Of a DNA stretch of 30,095 nt, positions 16,008 through 23,359 are shown in pieces. The position numbers and the translations under genes are program-made. The notes under the pieces were generated by a model. That model made no database searches. It saw only the letters and a program-made list of their open reading frames with translations, and was not told where the DNA came from. This DNA comes from Desulfomicrobiaceae bacterium. GTDB taxonomy: Bacteria > Desulfobacterota > Desulfovibrionia > Desulfovibrionales > Desulfomicrobiaceae. The stretch spans positions 1 through 30,095 of the forward strand of contig DPEO01000028.1 of assembly GCA_003530935.1 (NCBI GenBank), given 5' to 3'. Numbering within the stretch: the stretch's first letter is position 1; the number at the start of each line of letters is the position of its first letter.

Positions 16008-16296
16008 GCTCGGGCTCCTTGTGCGCCTCGTGTCCTGCGTGCTCGGTTTCCTTGGACGCCTCAGCCCCCTTTGGGGCCCCCTCCGGGCGAGGCGTCACGG
16101 ACACCGCGAAATCCGGACAATGGAGTTCACAAAATCCACAATCCATACACAATGCTTCCTTGGCCACCACGGCCTTGCCCTGAGGCCCCATGGCGAACAC
16201 CCCGGCCGGACAAAAGGCCACGCAAATGCCGCAGCCCTTGCACCAGTCCGGATAGATGCGCACCCGGGTCCGCCCCCGTCCTCGCTTGCCAGCCAT
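15982..16296 (-). CDS. 2[4Fe-4S] ferredoxin (delta) subunit of the oxidoreductase
   Basis: A 104-residue ferredoxin with two complete cluster motifs: C19-x2-C22-x2-C25-x3-C29 (CKGCGICVAFC) and C50-x2-C53-x2-C56-x3-C60 (CMDCGFCELHC). It carries electrons from the oxoacid oxidoreductase and is the first gene of that operon. The ATG at 16296 follows GGGAGGCGTGG, a good ribosome binding site. A TTG at 16359 would add 21 residues and is less likely. The N-terminus is basic (GKRGRGRTRVR). After the second cluster there is an unusual tail of about 35 residues rich in Glu, His and Lys (TEHAGHEAHKEPEHGEQ). It overlaps the alpha gene by 26 bases. Confidence 0.92.
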   Translation of the reverse strand: MAGKRGRGRTRVRIYPDWCKGCGICVAFCPAGVFAMGPQGKAVVAKEALCMDCGFCELHCPDFAVSVTPRPEGAPKGAEASKETEHAGHEAHKEPEHGEQETQS

Positions 16297-16442
16297 CCAC
16301 GCCTCCCGCGGCCAGTTCGGCTCGCCATTGCGGCTTGCCAGTTGCAAAGTTTTGGGCAAAAAAACACACGATTCGTTGCGCTGTTACCAGCCCATGCGGA
16401 TTCACTCTCACCTATGCCAGACACCGAGGATTGGCAACTTCC
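16297..16442. promoter_or_regulatory. Divergent intergenic region between oxidoreductase and HD-domain operons
   Basis: These 146 bases separate the minus-strand ferredoxin/2-oxoacid oxidoreductase operon from the plus-strand HD-protein operon, so both promoters should lie here. The stretch is AT-richer around 16341-16373, including a run of seven A. I could not place a convincing -10/-35 pair for either direction. A TTGCC...GGCAA pairing (16336-16357) is present but imperfect as an operator. Confidence 0.45.
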
Positions 16443-17447
16443 ATGACTATCAAGCAAACCTATCTCAGCGACCTTGCCCCAGGCGACCTCGTGGCGGACC
16501 TCTTCGCCGTGACCGCGGCCCAGCGCCGGGAGGCCAAAAACGGCCGCTATTGGCAGATCACCCTCATGGACAAAACCGGCCAGATGGAGGCCCGCATCTG
16601 GGCGCCCACCAGCCTCAGCGTCGCGGACATACCCCGCGGAGCCATCGCCAAGGTAGAGGGCGCAGTCACGTCGTACAACGGCCAGGCGCAAATCAATATT
16701 ACTACATTCCGCCTCGTGGACCCGGCCTCCGTGGACCTTGCGGACTTCATGGCCGTGAGCGCCACCCCGGCCGCAGAACTCCTTGCCCAGGTAGAAGCGC
16801 TCTTGGAATCCGGCCTCACCTACGCCCCGTGGCGCACACTCTGCGCCATGGTACTCACGGACCCGGAAATCCGCACGGCGCTGATCCAGGCCCCAGGAGC
16901 CAAAAAAGTACACCACGCCTACGTCGGGGGGCTCTTGGAGCACACCCTGGCGGTCATGCGTCTGACGCAATCCATCGCCGCCCTCTACCCTGAGGCGGAC
17001 CAGGAGATCCTGCTGGTGGCCACCCTCTTCCATGACCTGGGCAAGGCCTTTGAGATCAGCGCGGGCCTGGACCGAGAGTACACCGATGCCGGCCGACTCA
17101 TCGGCCATTTGGTGTTGGGCATGGAGATCCTCGACCGATTCCTCGCCCAGGTCCCCGAACTCCCCGAGGGACTTGCCCTGCATCTGCGGCACCTGGTGGT
17201 GAGCCACCACGGGCAGCCGGAATTCGGCACCCCCCGAGAGCCCATGACCGTGGAGGCCTTCATCCTCCACTTCGCCGACAACCTGGACGCCAAGATCGCC
17301 ACCACCCGGGCGGCCCTGGCAGGCTGCCCCCCGTTGTCCTGGTCGGAGCGCATCCCGGCGCTGGGCCGGGCCGTGTTCGAACCCCTGCGCACCCCGCGCC
17401 CCGCATCCGCCGCTACCGCGCCTGCGAACGACACGGCGCAGGCGTGA
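16443..17447 (+). CDS. OB-fold and HD-domain protein, YhaM-type 3'-5' exoribonuclease-like
   Basis: The 334-residue protein has an N-terminal OB fold (about 10-110; AKNGRYWQITLMDKTGQMEA, then VEGAVTSYNGQAQINI) and a C-terminal HD metal-hydrolase domain. HD motif residues include H167 (LLEHTLAVM), H197-D198 (LFHDLGKAFE), VVSHHGQPEFG and HFADNLDAK. This order is that of YhaM/CBF1-like proteins, which are 3'-5' exoribonucleases in Firmicutes; deltaproteobacterial members are uncharacterised as far as I know. The ATG at 16443 has only a distant GAGG. The gene leads a plus-strand run with tmk 43 bases downstream. The C-terminal 20 residues are Ala/Thr/Pro-rich and probably disordered. Confidence 0.8.
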   Translation: MTIKQTYLSDLAPGDLVADLFAVTAAQRREAKNGRYWQITLMDKTGQMEARIWAPTSLSVADIPRGAIAKVEGAVTSYNGQAQINITTFRLVDPASVDLADFMAVSATPAAELLAQVEALLESGLTYAPWRTLCAMVLTDPEIRTALIQAPGAKKVHHAYVGGLLEHTLAVMRLTQSIAALYPEADQEILLVATLFHDLGKAFEISAGLDREYTDAGRLIGHLVLGMEILDRFLAQVPELPEGLALHLRHLVVSHHGQPEFGTPREPMTVEAFILHFADNLDAKIATTRAALAGCPPLSWSERIPALGRAVFEPLRTPRPASAATAPANDTAQA

Positions 17448-17490
17448 GGCTTCTGCGATCACCCCGCCTCATCACCCCAGGAGATCCCCC

Positions 17491-18123
17491 ATGTTTCTTA
17501 CCCTCGAAGGCATGGAAGGCTGCGGAAAAACCACCCAACAGCGGCTGCTGGCCGAGTATTTCATCCGTCACGGCCACGACGTGCTCACCACCCGTGAGCC
17601 CGGAGGAAGCCGCCTGGGCACGGAACTGCGGCGGCTGTTGCTGGACCCTGCGGCCACGGACATCACCCGCGAGGCCGAACTCTTTCTCTACCTTGCCGAC
17701 CGCGCCCAGCATGTGGCCACCGTCATCCGTCCGGCCCTGGATGCGGGCCGACTGGTGCTCTGCGACCGGTTCGCGGACTCCACCATCGTCTACCAGGGCT
17801 ACGGCCGCGGCATGACTCCGGCCCGGCTGGCGGAACTCTGCGACCTGGCTGTGGGCGGCCTCTGGCCCGATGTGACCATCGTCCTCGACGTGGACCCCGA
17901 AACCGGGCTGCGCCGGGCGCTGGCCCGCAACCTCACCACCGGAGCTACGGACGAAGGCCGATTCGAGGCCGAGGCCCTCGCCTTCCACGCCCGCGTGCGG
18001 GAGGGGTACCTCACTTGGGCGGCCCTCAACCGTGCGCGCATCGCCGTGGTGGACGCCACAGGGACGCCGGAAACGGTATTCGACGCCATCCTGCGCGTGC
18101 TGGAAGAGCGCGGCCATGTCTAG
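17491..18123 (+). CDS. tmk: Thymidylate kinase
   Basis: Tmk phosphorylates dTMP to dTDP in the cytoplasm. The 210-residue protein has the P-loop GMEGCGKTT (residues 7-15), LTTREPGGSRLG with the substrate-binding REPGG, and VLCDRFADSTIVYQGYGRG with the DR motif. TIVLDVDPETGLRRALAR then enters the lid region. Length and motif order are typical of bacterial Tmk. The ATG at 17491 follows AGGAGATCCCCC. The stop overlaps the start of the next gene by 8 bases. Most deltaproteobacterial Tmk genes sit near DNA replication genes; here it sits between an HD protein and a glycosyltransferase. Confidence 0.95.
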   Translation: MFLTLEGMEGCGKTTQQRLLAEYFIRHGHDVLTTREPGGSRLGTELRRLLLDPAATDITREAELFLYLADRAQHVATVIRPALDAGRLVLCDRFADSTIVYQGYGRGMTPARLAELCDLAVGGLWPDVTIVLDVDPETGLRRALARNLTTGATDEGRFEAEALAFHARVREGYLTWAALNRARIAVVDATGTPETVFDAILRVLEERGHV

Positions 18124-18886
18124 CCGCCCTCCGGTCACGGGACTTGTGCTCACCAAAGACGGCGAGCGCCACCTGGAAGCCTGCCTGCGCTCCCTGGCGT
18201 TCTGCGACGAAATCCTGGTGGTGGACTCCGAGAGCACCGACCGCACCCGGGACATCGCCGCGACCTGCGGGGCGCGGGTGCTGGTGCGCCCCTGGACAGG
18301 CCCGGCGGACCAATTCCGCTTTGCCTTTGCCCAGATCCACACCCCGTGGGTGGTATCCCTAGATCAGGACGAGATCCTCTCGCCTGCGCTGCAAGCGTCC
18401 ATCCAGGCGGCCCTCGCCGACCCGGGCGACGCCGTGGCCTTTCTCTGTCCGCGGGCGTCCTTCTATTTCGACCGATTCTTGCGCCATAGCGGCTGGTACC
18501 CGGACCTCCTGCCCCGGGTCTTTCTCCTGGAAAAGACCGAGGTCCACGTCTGCCCACCGCACTATGGATTCCGCCCCCACGGCCCCACCCGGCGTCTTGC
18601 AGGCGACATCCTCCACTACCCCTATGCCAACCTGGCCCAGCACGTGGAAAAAATGAACGCCTACACCCAAATCGCGGCCCAAGACCTGGTGCGCCAGGGA
18701 AAACGCCCCTCGGTGCTCACGGCACTGGCCCATGGACTTGCCCGCTTTGCCAAGATATATGTGCTGCGTGCGGGCTTTCTCGACGGCCGCGCGGGTTTCG
18801 TGCTGGCGGTCAACGGCTTTTTCTACGCCTTCCACAAATACCTCCGCGCCACGGAACTTGCCCTCCACCCCCACAGCACCTCCTAA
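18116..18886 (+). CDS. Family 2 glycosyltransferase, WaaE/KdtX-like
   Basis: A 256-residue GT-A fold transferase. The N-terminus reads VTGLVLTKDGERHLEACLRS, followed by DEILVVDSESTDRTRDIA with the nucleotide-sugar Asp37. The metal-binding DXD appears as LDQDE (D83-x-D85). Later, GWYPDLLPRVFL and a hydrophobic C-terminal part (LAHGLARFAKIYVLR, FVLAVNGFFYAFHKYL) match the WaaE/KdtX group of LPS-core beta-1,4-glucosyltransferases, which probably bind the membrane peripherally. The ATG at 18116 lies inside the tmk 3' end (8-base overlap). The exact sugar is not predictable. A different GT2 role is possible. Confidence 0.82.
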   Translation: MSSRPPVTGLVLTKDGERHLEACLRSLAFCDEILVVDSESTDRTRDIAATCGARVLVRPWTGPADQFRFAFAQIHTPWVVSLDQDEILSPALQASIQAALADPGDAVAFLCPRASFYFDRFLRHSGWYPDLLPRVFLLEKTEVHVCPPHYGFRPHGPTRRLAGDILHYPYANLAQHVEKMNAYTQIAAQDLVRQGKRPSVLTALAHGLARFAKIYVLRAGFLDGRAGFVLAVNGFFYAFHKYLRATELALHPHSTS

Positions 18887-18902
18887 ACCTGCGGAGCCGA
18901 CC

Positions 18903-20282
18903 ATGTTCCTCGTCGTCACCCTCCTTGGCCTTGCGCTCACCGCCCTGTCCGCCGAGGCCCACGACCTTTCCACCCAGGTCACGGTGTACGGCGCCGACCA
19001 CGCCCTCATCCGCCACCTACGCCGCGTGGAACTCCCCCAAGGCGAAAGCACGGTCACCTTCCCCGGGGTGGCGGCCACCCTTGACCTTTCCTCCGTCACC
19101 GTGCGCTCGAGTACCGATCCGAGCACCGTAACCGCCACCGACACCCGTTTCCACCCCGGGATCACCACCCCGGCAAATCTTCTCAACGCCCTCAAAGGCC
19201 ATACCCTACGCGTACTCCTGCCCGACCCCACCACTCCGGAGCGCACCGTCTCCCGGGAAGCGGTGCTGCTTGCCGCCACCATCCCGCCCATCTTCCAGAT
19301 GGAAGACGGCATCTCCATCGGCGAGCACCGCGGCATCCACATCCCGCAGGAAAACTCCCTCGTCCTCGCCCCCACCCTCACCTGGCAGGCCAAAAACCTC
19401 GGCCCCAACCACCACGACATAGAGGTTCTCTACCTGGCGAGCGGCATGCGCTGGGCCATGGACTACAGCCTCTATCTCCACCACGACGGCACTACCGGAG
19501 AGCTCACGGGGCAGGCCACCATCACCAACAATGCGGGACTGGACCTCACCGGGGCGCAGCTGCGCCTGGTGGCCGGCGATGTGGACTTCGACGAAGGCGC
19601 TCCTCGCAACTACCTCGCCGCCCCTATGATGGCCCGGGAAGATGCACCACGAATCCAACGGGAAGAGATTTCCAGCGGCCACATGTACACCCTGCCGCAG
19701 CCCGTGGACATCGCCGCCAACGAGACCGTGCAGGTCCCGCTCATCGCCGCGCGCACCATCCAGGTGGAGCCGTATCTCGCCGCGGCGAGCGACGCCATGC
19801 CCCAACGCTGGTCCGGCGCCACCACGACCACCCACCCCCGGACCATGCTCCGTCTGCACAACCGTGCCGCAAGCGGCCTCGGCATCCCCCTACCGCAAGG
19901 GACGGTGCGCGTATACGGAAAGACGGAAAGCGGTCCCGTACTCCTTGGCGAAAACACCATCGGCCACACTCCTGTGGACACCGAGGCCCGACTGCGCCTG
20001 GGAGAGTCTTTCGACGTCGTCATCGAGCGGCGTATGCTCGACTACCAAGAGCTCGGCCGCAACGCCGCCCGCTGCACCTGGGAACTTCGCATCCACAACG
20101 CCAAAAGCACCCCGCAGCGGCTGGAGCTTTCCGAACGCTTCCATGGAGACTGGACCATCCAAGGCCCGTCCCATCCCTTTGTCCAACAAGACAGCCGCAC
20201 GGCCCTCCTTGACCTCACCCTTGCGCCCACCCCAACCGATGCCCCGGTGGTGGTGCGGTACACCGTCGAAGCCCGGTGGTAG
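18903..20282 (+). CDS. Secreted DUF4139 domain protein
   Basis: A 459-residue protein with an N-terminal signal peptide (MFLVVTLLGLALTALSAEAH, probable cleavage after about residue 19). The rest is beta-rich and fits the DUF4139 family: an N-terminal strand-rich region (TQVTVYGADHALIRHLRRVE), then the conserved block WAMDYSLYLHHDGTTGELTG and TITNNAGLDLTGAQLRLVAG. The C-terminus ends in VVVRYTVEARW, typical of the family. Exported location (periplasm or outer membrane) is inferred from the signal peptide; function is unknown. It begins 16 bases after the glycosyltransferase, following GGAG, and 9 bases separate it from the serine dehydratase gene. Confidence 0.75.
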   Translation: MFLVVTLLGLALTALSAEAHDLSTQVTVYGADHALIRHLRRVELPQGESTVTFPGVAATLDLSSVTVRSSTDPSTVTATDTRFHPGITTPANLLNALKGHTLRVLLPDPTTPERTVSREAVLLAATIPPIFQMEDGISIGEHRGIHIPQENSLVLAPTLTWQAKNLGPNHHDIEVLYLASGMRWAMDYSLYLHHDGTTGELTGQATITNNAGLDLTGAQLRLVAGDVDFDEGAPRNYLAAPMMAREDAPRIQREEISSGHMYTLPQPVDIAANETVQVPLIAARTIQVEPYLAAASDAMPQRWSGATTTTHPRTMLRLHNRAASGLGIPLPQGTVRVYGKTESGPVLLGENTIGHTPVDTEARLRLGESFDVVIERRMLDYQELGRNAARCTWELRIHNAKSTPQRLELSERFHGDWTIQGPSHPFVQQDSRTALLDLTLAPTPTDAPVVVRYTVEARW

Positions 20283-20291
20283 GAGCACACG

Positions 20292-21524
20292 ATGCAATCT
20301 CTGCGAGAACTCTACCGTATCGGCATGGGCCCATCCAGCAGCCACACCATGGGCCCACGCCGGGCAGCGGAAATTTTTCGGCAAAAACACCCCGACGCCG
20401 TCCGCGTACGCGTCACCCTGCATGGAAGCCTCGCCGCCACCGGCAAAGGCCACTTGACGGACCAGGCCATCCTCCAAGGCCTTACGCCGCTGCAGGCGGA
20501 AATCCTCTGGGATCCCGAGCCGCTGCCCTTTCATCCCAACGGCATGACCTTCGAAGCCCTCTCGGCGCAGAACGCCCCCACGGCAACCTGGACGGTGTTC
20601 AGCATCGGCGGCGGAGAACTCCGCGAGCCTGGCGGCAACGCGGCGTCTGCGCCGTCCATCTATCCCATGCGCCACATGGCCACGATCCTGGCCTGGGCGC
20701 AGGACTCCGGCCGACCATTGTGGGCCCTGGTGGATGAGGTGGAACCGGACGTCTGGGATCACCTTGCCGCAGTGTGGCGCACCATGCGCGCCGCCATCAG
20801 CGAAGGCAGCAAGGCCGAAGGCGTGCTCCCCGGAGGGCTCAAGCTGCAGCGCAAGGCCAGGTCCGTGCTCGCCCGCACCAAAAGCCTGCGGGGAAGCATG
20901 CGACGCACGGCCCTGCTCACCGCCTACGCCCTGGCGGTGGCGGAGCACAACGCCGCAGGCGGCATGGTGGCCACCGCCCCCACTTGCGGGTCCTGCGGGG
21001 TGATGCCCGCCGTGCTCACCTACCTCCACAAAGACATGGACTTGGACGAAACCGACATCCTCCGGGCCTTGGCCACGGCAGGACTGGTGGGCAATATCGT
21101 CAAGACCAACGCCTCCATCGCCGGGGCGGAGGTGGGCTGCCAGGGGGAAGTGGGCGTGGCCTGCGCCATGGCGGCCGCAGCAGCGGCGCAGATCCTCGGC
21201 GGCTCTCCCGCCCAGGTGGAATACGCTGCGGAAATGGGCCTGGAGCACCATTTGGGCCTCACCTGCGATCCTATTCTGGGTTTGGTGCAGGTCCCCTGCA
21301 TCGAACGGAACGCCTTTGCCGCCATCCGCGCCCTGTCCGCCGCGGAGTATGCCCTGCTCACCGACGGCCGCCATCTCATCAGCTTTGATCAGGTGGTGGA
21401 GGCCATGCAGCAGACCGGCCACGACCTTCCTTCCCTGTACCGGGAGACTGCGCAAGGAGGATTGGCCCGAGTATTCCTGCGCCCTGAGAAAGCTGCAGGA
21501 CTGCCGCGTTCCCACGGCGATTGA
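20292..21524 (+). CDS. sdaA: L-serine ammonia-lyase (iron-sulfur, single chain)
   Basis: The enzyme deaminates L-serine to pyruvate and ammonia with an oxygen-sensitive [4Fe-4S] cluster. The 410-residue protein joins the usual beta and alpha domains. The N-terminal part has GMGPSSSHTMGPRRAAEIF and FSIGGGELREPGG. The C-terminal part has EHNAAGGMVATAPTCGSCGV (cysteines near 232 and 235), VGCQGEVGVACAMAAAAAAQ and GLTCDPILGLVQVPCIERN, which provide the cluster ligands. Length is slightly below the E. coli enzyme (about 454). The ATG at 20292 follows AGGAGCACACG. The stop codon lies within the -35 box proposed for the tRNA gene. This gives serine-to-pyruvate flux in an anaerobe. Confidence 0.94.
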   Translation: MQSLRELYRIGMGPSSSHTMGPRRAAEIFRQKHPDAVRVRVTLHGSLAATGKGHLTDQAILQGLTPLQAEILWDPEPLPFHPNGMTFEALSAQNAPTATWTVFSIGGGELREPGGNAASAPSIYPMRHMATILAWAQDSGRPLWALVDEVEPDVWDHLAAVWRTMRAAISEGSKAEGVLPGGLKLQRKARSVLARTKSLRGSMRRTALLTAYALAVAEHNAAGGMVATAPTCGSCGVMPAVLTYLHKDMDLDETDILRALATAGLVGNIVKTNASIAGAEVGCQGEVGVACAMAAAAAAQILGGSPAQVEYAAEMGLEHHLGLTCDPILGLVQVPCIERNAFAAIRALSAAEYALLTDGRHLISFDQVVEAMQQTGHDLPSLYRETAQGGLARVFLRPEKAAGLPRSHGD

Positions 21525-21549
21525 CCCGGACAGACACTGCGCCTACAGT
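21521..21549 (+). promoter_or_regulatory. Sigma-70-type promoter for the tRNA-Leu gene
   Basis: TTGACC (21521-21526) and TACAGT (21544-21549) are separated by 17 bases, close to TTGACA/TATAAT. The expected start is about 7 bases downstream, just before the mature tRNA 5' end at 21560. The -35 box contains the sdaA stop codon (TGA at 21522-21524). Confidence 0.6.
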
Positions 21550-21559
21550 TGCCTTTCCT

Positions 21560-21645
21560 GCCCGGGTGGTGGAACGGTAGACACCAGGGACTTAAAATCC
21601 CTTGGCTTTCGGGCCGTGCGGGTTCAAATCCCGCCCCGGGCACCA
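21560..21645 (+). tRNA. tRNA-Leu (anticodon UAA), CCA encoded
   Basis: The acceptor strands GCCCGGG (21560-21566) and CCCGGGC (21635-21641) pair fully. They are followed by discriminator A and an encoded CCA (21643-21645). The anticodon stem AGGGA/TCCCT encloses CTTAAAA, giving anticodon TAA (leucine, UUA/UUG). A long variable arm (TGGCTTTCGGGCCG) and the T arm GCGGGTTCAAATCCCGC identify the class II leucine form. Length is 86 bases. Confidence 0.96.
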
Positions 21646-21729
21646 ATCACCGCCACGCGTATCTGCCATGGTGCCGTGCCTCGTCTTCGCATGATGGACT
21701 TTTCTCGTCTGGTGGCGTAATACCCGCAC

Positions 21730-22644
21730 ATGCTGTTTGGCGTGCGCATTCCTCTGTGCTGGAGGATCTGGAGGCACCATCCGGGATGGGTGTGGACGCG
21801 GGTGCTCCTCACCCTGGTCGGCCTCGCGTGGATTCTGGTGCGCGGGGCGGAACACGTAGGCTACACTTGGCAATGGAGTCGGCTCTGGCCGTACGTGCTT
21901 CGTACCCAAGACGGCCTCGCCCCGGGCCCCCTCCTCCTCGGCCTTGCCCAAACCATCCAGGTAAGCCTGTGGGGACTTGGCGGCATGGCCCTGGTGGCCC
22001 CGAGCCTCGCGATCATGCGGCTTTCGGCCTCGCCCGTTGCCCGTGCCGTCTCCCGGGTGGTGTTGGAAGCGGTGCGCAACACCCCGCTCATCGTCCAAAT
22101 CTTCTTTCTCTACTTCGTCGCCGCCCCGATCCTTGGTATCGACCGCCTGGCCACTGCGGTCACGGCCCTGGCCCTGTTCGAGGGAGCGTACGCCTCGGAA
22201 ATCCTACGCGCCGGCATCCTGGCCGTGCCTCAAGGGCAATGGGAAGCCGGGCGCAGCCTGGGCCTGTCCTCGTGGCACCTGTGGGCCCGGATCATCCTGC
22301 CCCAAGCCGTGCGCACGGTGCTTCCGGCCTTGGTGAACCAAGGGGTCTCCCTCATCAAGGACTCCGCCCTGGTGTCCACCATCGCGGTCTACGACCTCAC
22401 CATGCGCGCCGGGGCCGTGGTGGCGGAGACGTTTCTCGTCTTCGAAACCTGGTTTTTCGTCGCCGGCATGTACCTGGTGCTCACGGGAACCCTCTCGTGG
22501 GTCGCCTCCCGCATGCACGGCTCCTCATCCCTCAACCCGCTTCCTGGAGGTTGTCATGCGCCACCGTGTGCTCCCCTTGCTGCTTCTTGCCATGGTCCTT
22601 TTGGGTTTCGCCGCGCCAGGCCTGGCGCAAAACACCCTGGATGA
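21730..22644 (+). CDS. Polar amino acid ABC transporter permease (first)
   Basis: A 304-residue inner-membrane permease of the HisMQ/GlnP type. Helices include VLLTLVGLAWILVRG, TIQVSLWGLGGMALVAPSLA, IVQIFFLYFVAAPILGI and TFLVFETWFFVAGMYLVL. The EAA cytoplasmic loop that contacts the ATPase is clear: EAGRSLGLSSWHLWARIILP (about 185-204). The start at 21730 has only GGTGG upstream. The frame does not stop where such permeases usually end; it continues 30 codons into the next gene, an 89-base overlap (22556-22644). The tail is Pro/Cys-rich and unlike the family, so the true product may carry an unusual C-terminus. It pairs with the second permease downstream. Confidence 0.85.
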   Translation: MLFGVRIPLCWRIWRHHPGWVWTRVLLTLVGLAWILVRGAEHVGYTWQWSRLWPYVLRTQDGLAPGPLLLGLAQTIQVSLWGLGGMALVAPSLAIMRLSASPVARAVSRVVLEAVRNTPLIVQIFFLYFVAAPILGIDRLATAVTALALFEGAYASEILRAGILAVPQGQWEAGRSLGLSSWHLWARIILPQAVRTVLPALVNQGVSLIKDSALVSTIAVYDLTMRAGAVVAETFLVFETWFFVAGMYLVLTGTLSWVASRMHGSSSLNPLPGGCHAPPCAPLAASCHGPFGFRRARPGAKHPG

Positions 22645-23359
22645 GGTCGTCCGCCGCGGGGTGCTTCGGGTCGGATTCGATACCTTCGTGCCCTGGGCCA
22701 TGAAGGACAAAAACGGCGAGTACATGGGCTTTGAGATCGACGTGGCCCGCAAGCTGGCCGAAGACATGGGGGTGCAGGTGGAATTCGTACCCACCAAGTG
22801 GTCGGGCATCATCCCGGCGCTGCTGGCCGGCAAGTTCGACATCATCATCGGCGGCATGGGCATCACCCCGGCACGCAACCTCAAAGTCAACTTCAGTGCC
22901 CCTTACGAGTTCTCCGGCATGTCCATCGTGGCCAATGCCCAAACCGCACCGCGCAAAACGAGCATCGACGCTTTCAACACCCCGGAAACCGTCATTGCAG
23001 TGAAAACCGGCGCCACCTCCGTGGCCGCGGTGCAGAAGTTCATGCCCAAAGCCACCATGCGCATGTTCGACGACGAAGCTCAGGCCCTCCAAGAGGTGCT
23101 CACCGGCCGCGCCCACGCCATGGTGGCTTCAGCGCCCTTCCCCGAGCATCAGGCAGTACGCCACAAGGACCGCCTCTACCTGCCCCTTGCGGGCCAGACC
23201 TTCACCCGCGAACCCATCGGCTTCGCCGTGCCCAAAGGCGACCACGACTTCCTCAATTTCCTCAACAACTGGATCACCATCCAGCAAACCCAAGGCTGGT
23301 TGGAAGAACGCTACACCTACTGGTTCCGCACCCTGGATTGGCAGTCGCGCCTCCAATGA
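22556..23359 (+). CDS. Periplasmic polar amino acid-binding protein
   Basis: A 267-residue solute-binding protein for polar amino acids (HisJ/GlnH family), delivered to the periplasm. The signal peptide reads MRHRVLPLLLLAMVLLGFAA with probable cleavage after GLA-Q at about residue 24. The mature part has RRGVLRVGFDTFVPWAM, then GFEIDVARKLAEDMGVQVEF and FDIIIGGMGITPAR, with the Arg that binds the amino acid carboxylate. VIAVKTGATSVAAV and LVLTGRAHAMVAS-like segments follow in family order. GGAGG at a good distance supports the ATG at 22556. The stop overlaps the next permease by 4 bases. The specific amino acid is unknown. Confidence 0.93.
   Translation: MRHRVLPLLLLAMVLLGFAAPGLAQNTLDEVVRRGVLRVGFDTFVPWAMKDKNGEYMGFEIDVARKLAEDMGVQVEFVPTKWSGIIPALLAGKFDIIIGGMGITPARNLKVNFSAPYEFSGMSIVANAQTAPRKTSIDAFNTPETVIAVKTGATSVAAVQKFMPKATMRMFDDEAQALQEVLTGRAHAMVASAPFPEHQAVRHKDRLYLPLAGQTFTREPIGFAVPKGDHDFLNFLNNWITIQQTQGWLEERYTYWFRTLDWQSRLQ

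Noticed and set aside
15069..16442. Plus-strand extension upstream of the HD protein, in frame with it
   Set aside because: The upstream part is antisense to the oxidoreductase genes and does not match the OB-fold family. The ATG at 16443 fits the domain start.
16095..17462. A 455-codon minus-strand frame across the HD-protein gene
   Set aside because: It is opposite a supported gene and Gly/Arg-rich without motifs.
19890..21515. A 541-codon minus-strand frame opposite the serine dehydratase
   Set aside because: The plus strand encodes a clear Fe-S serine dehydratase; the mirror frame has no recognisable feature.
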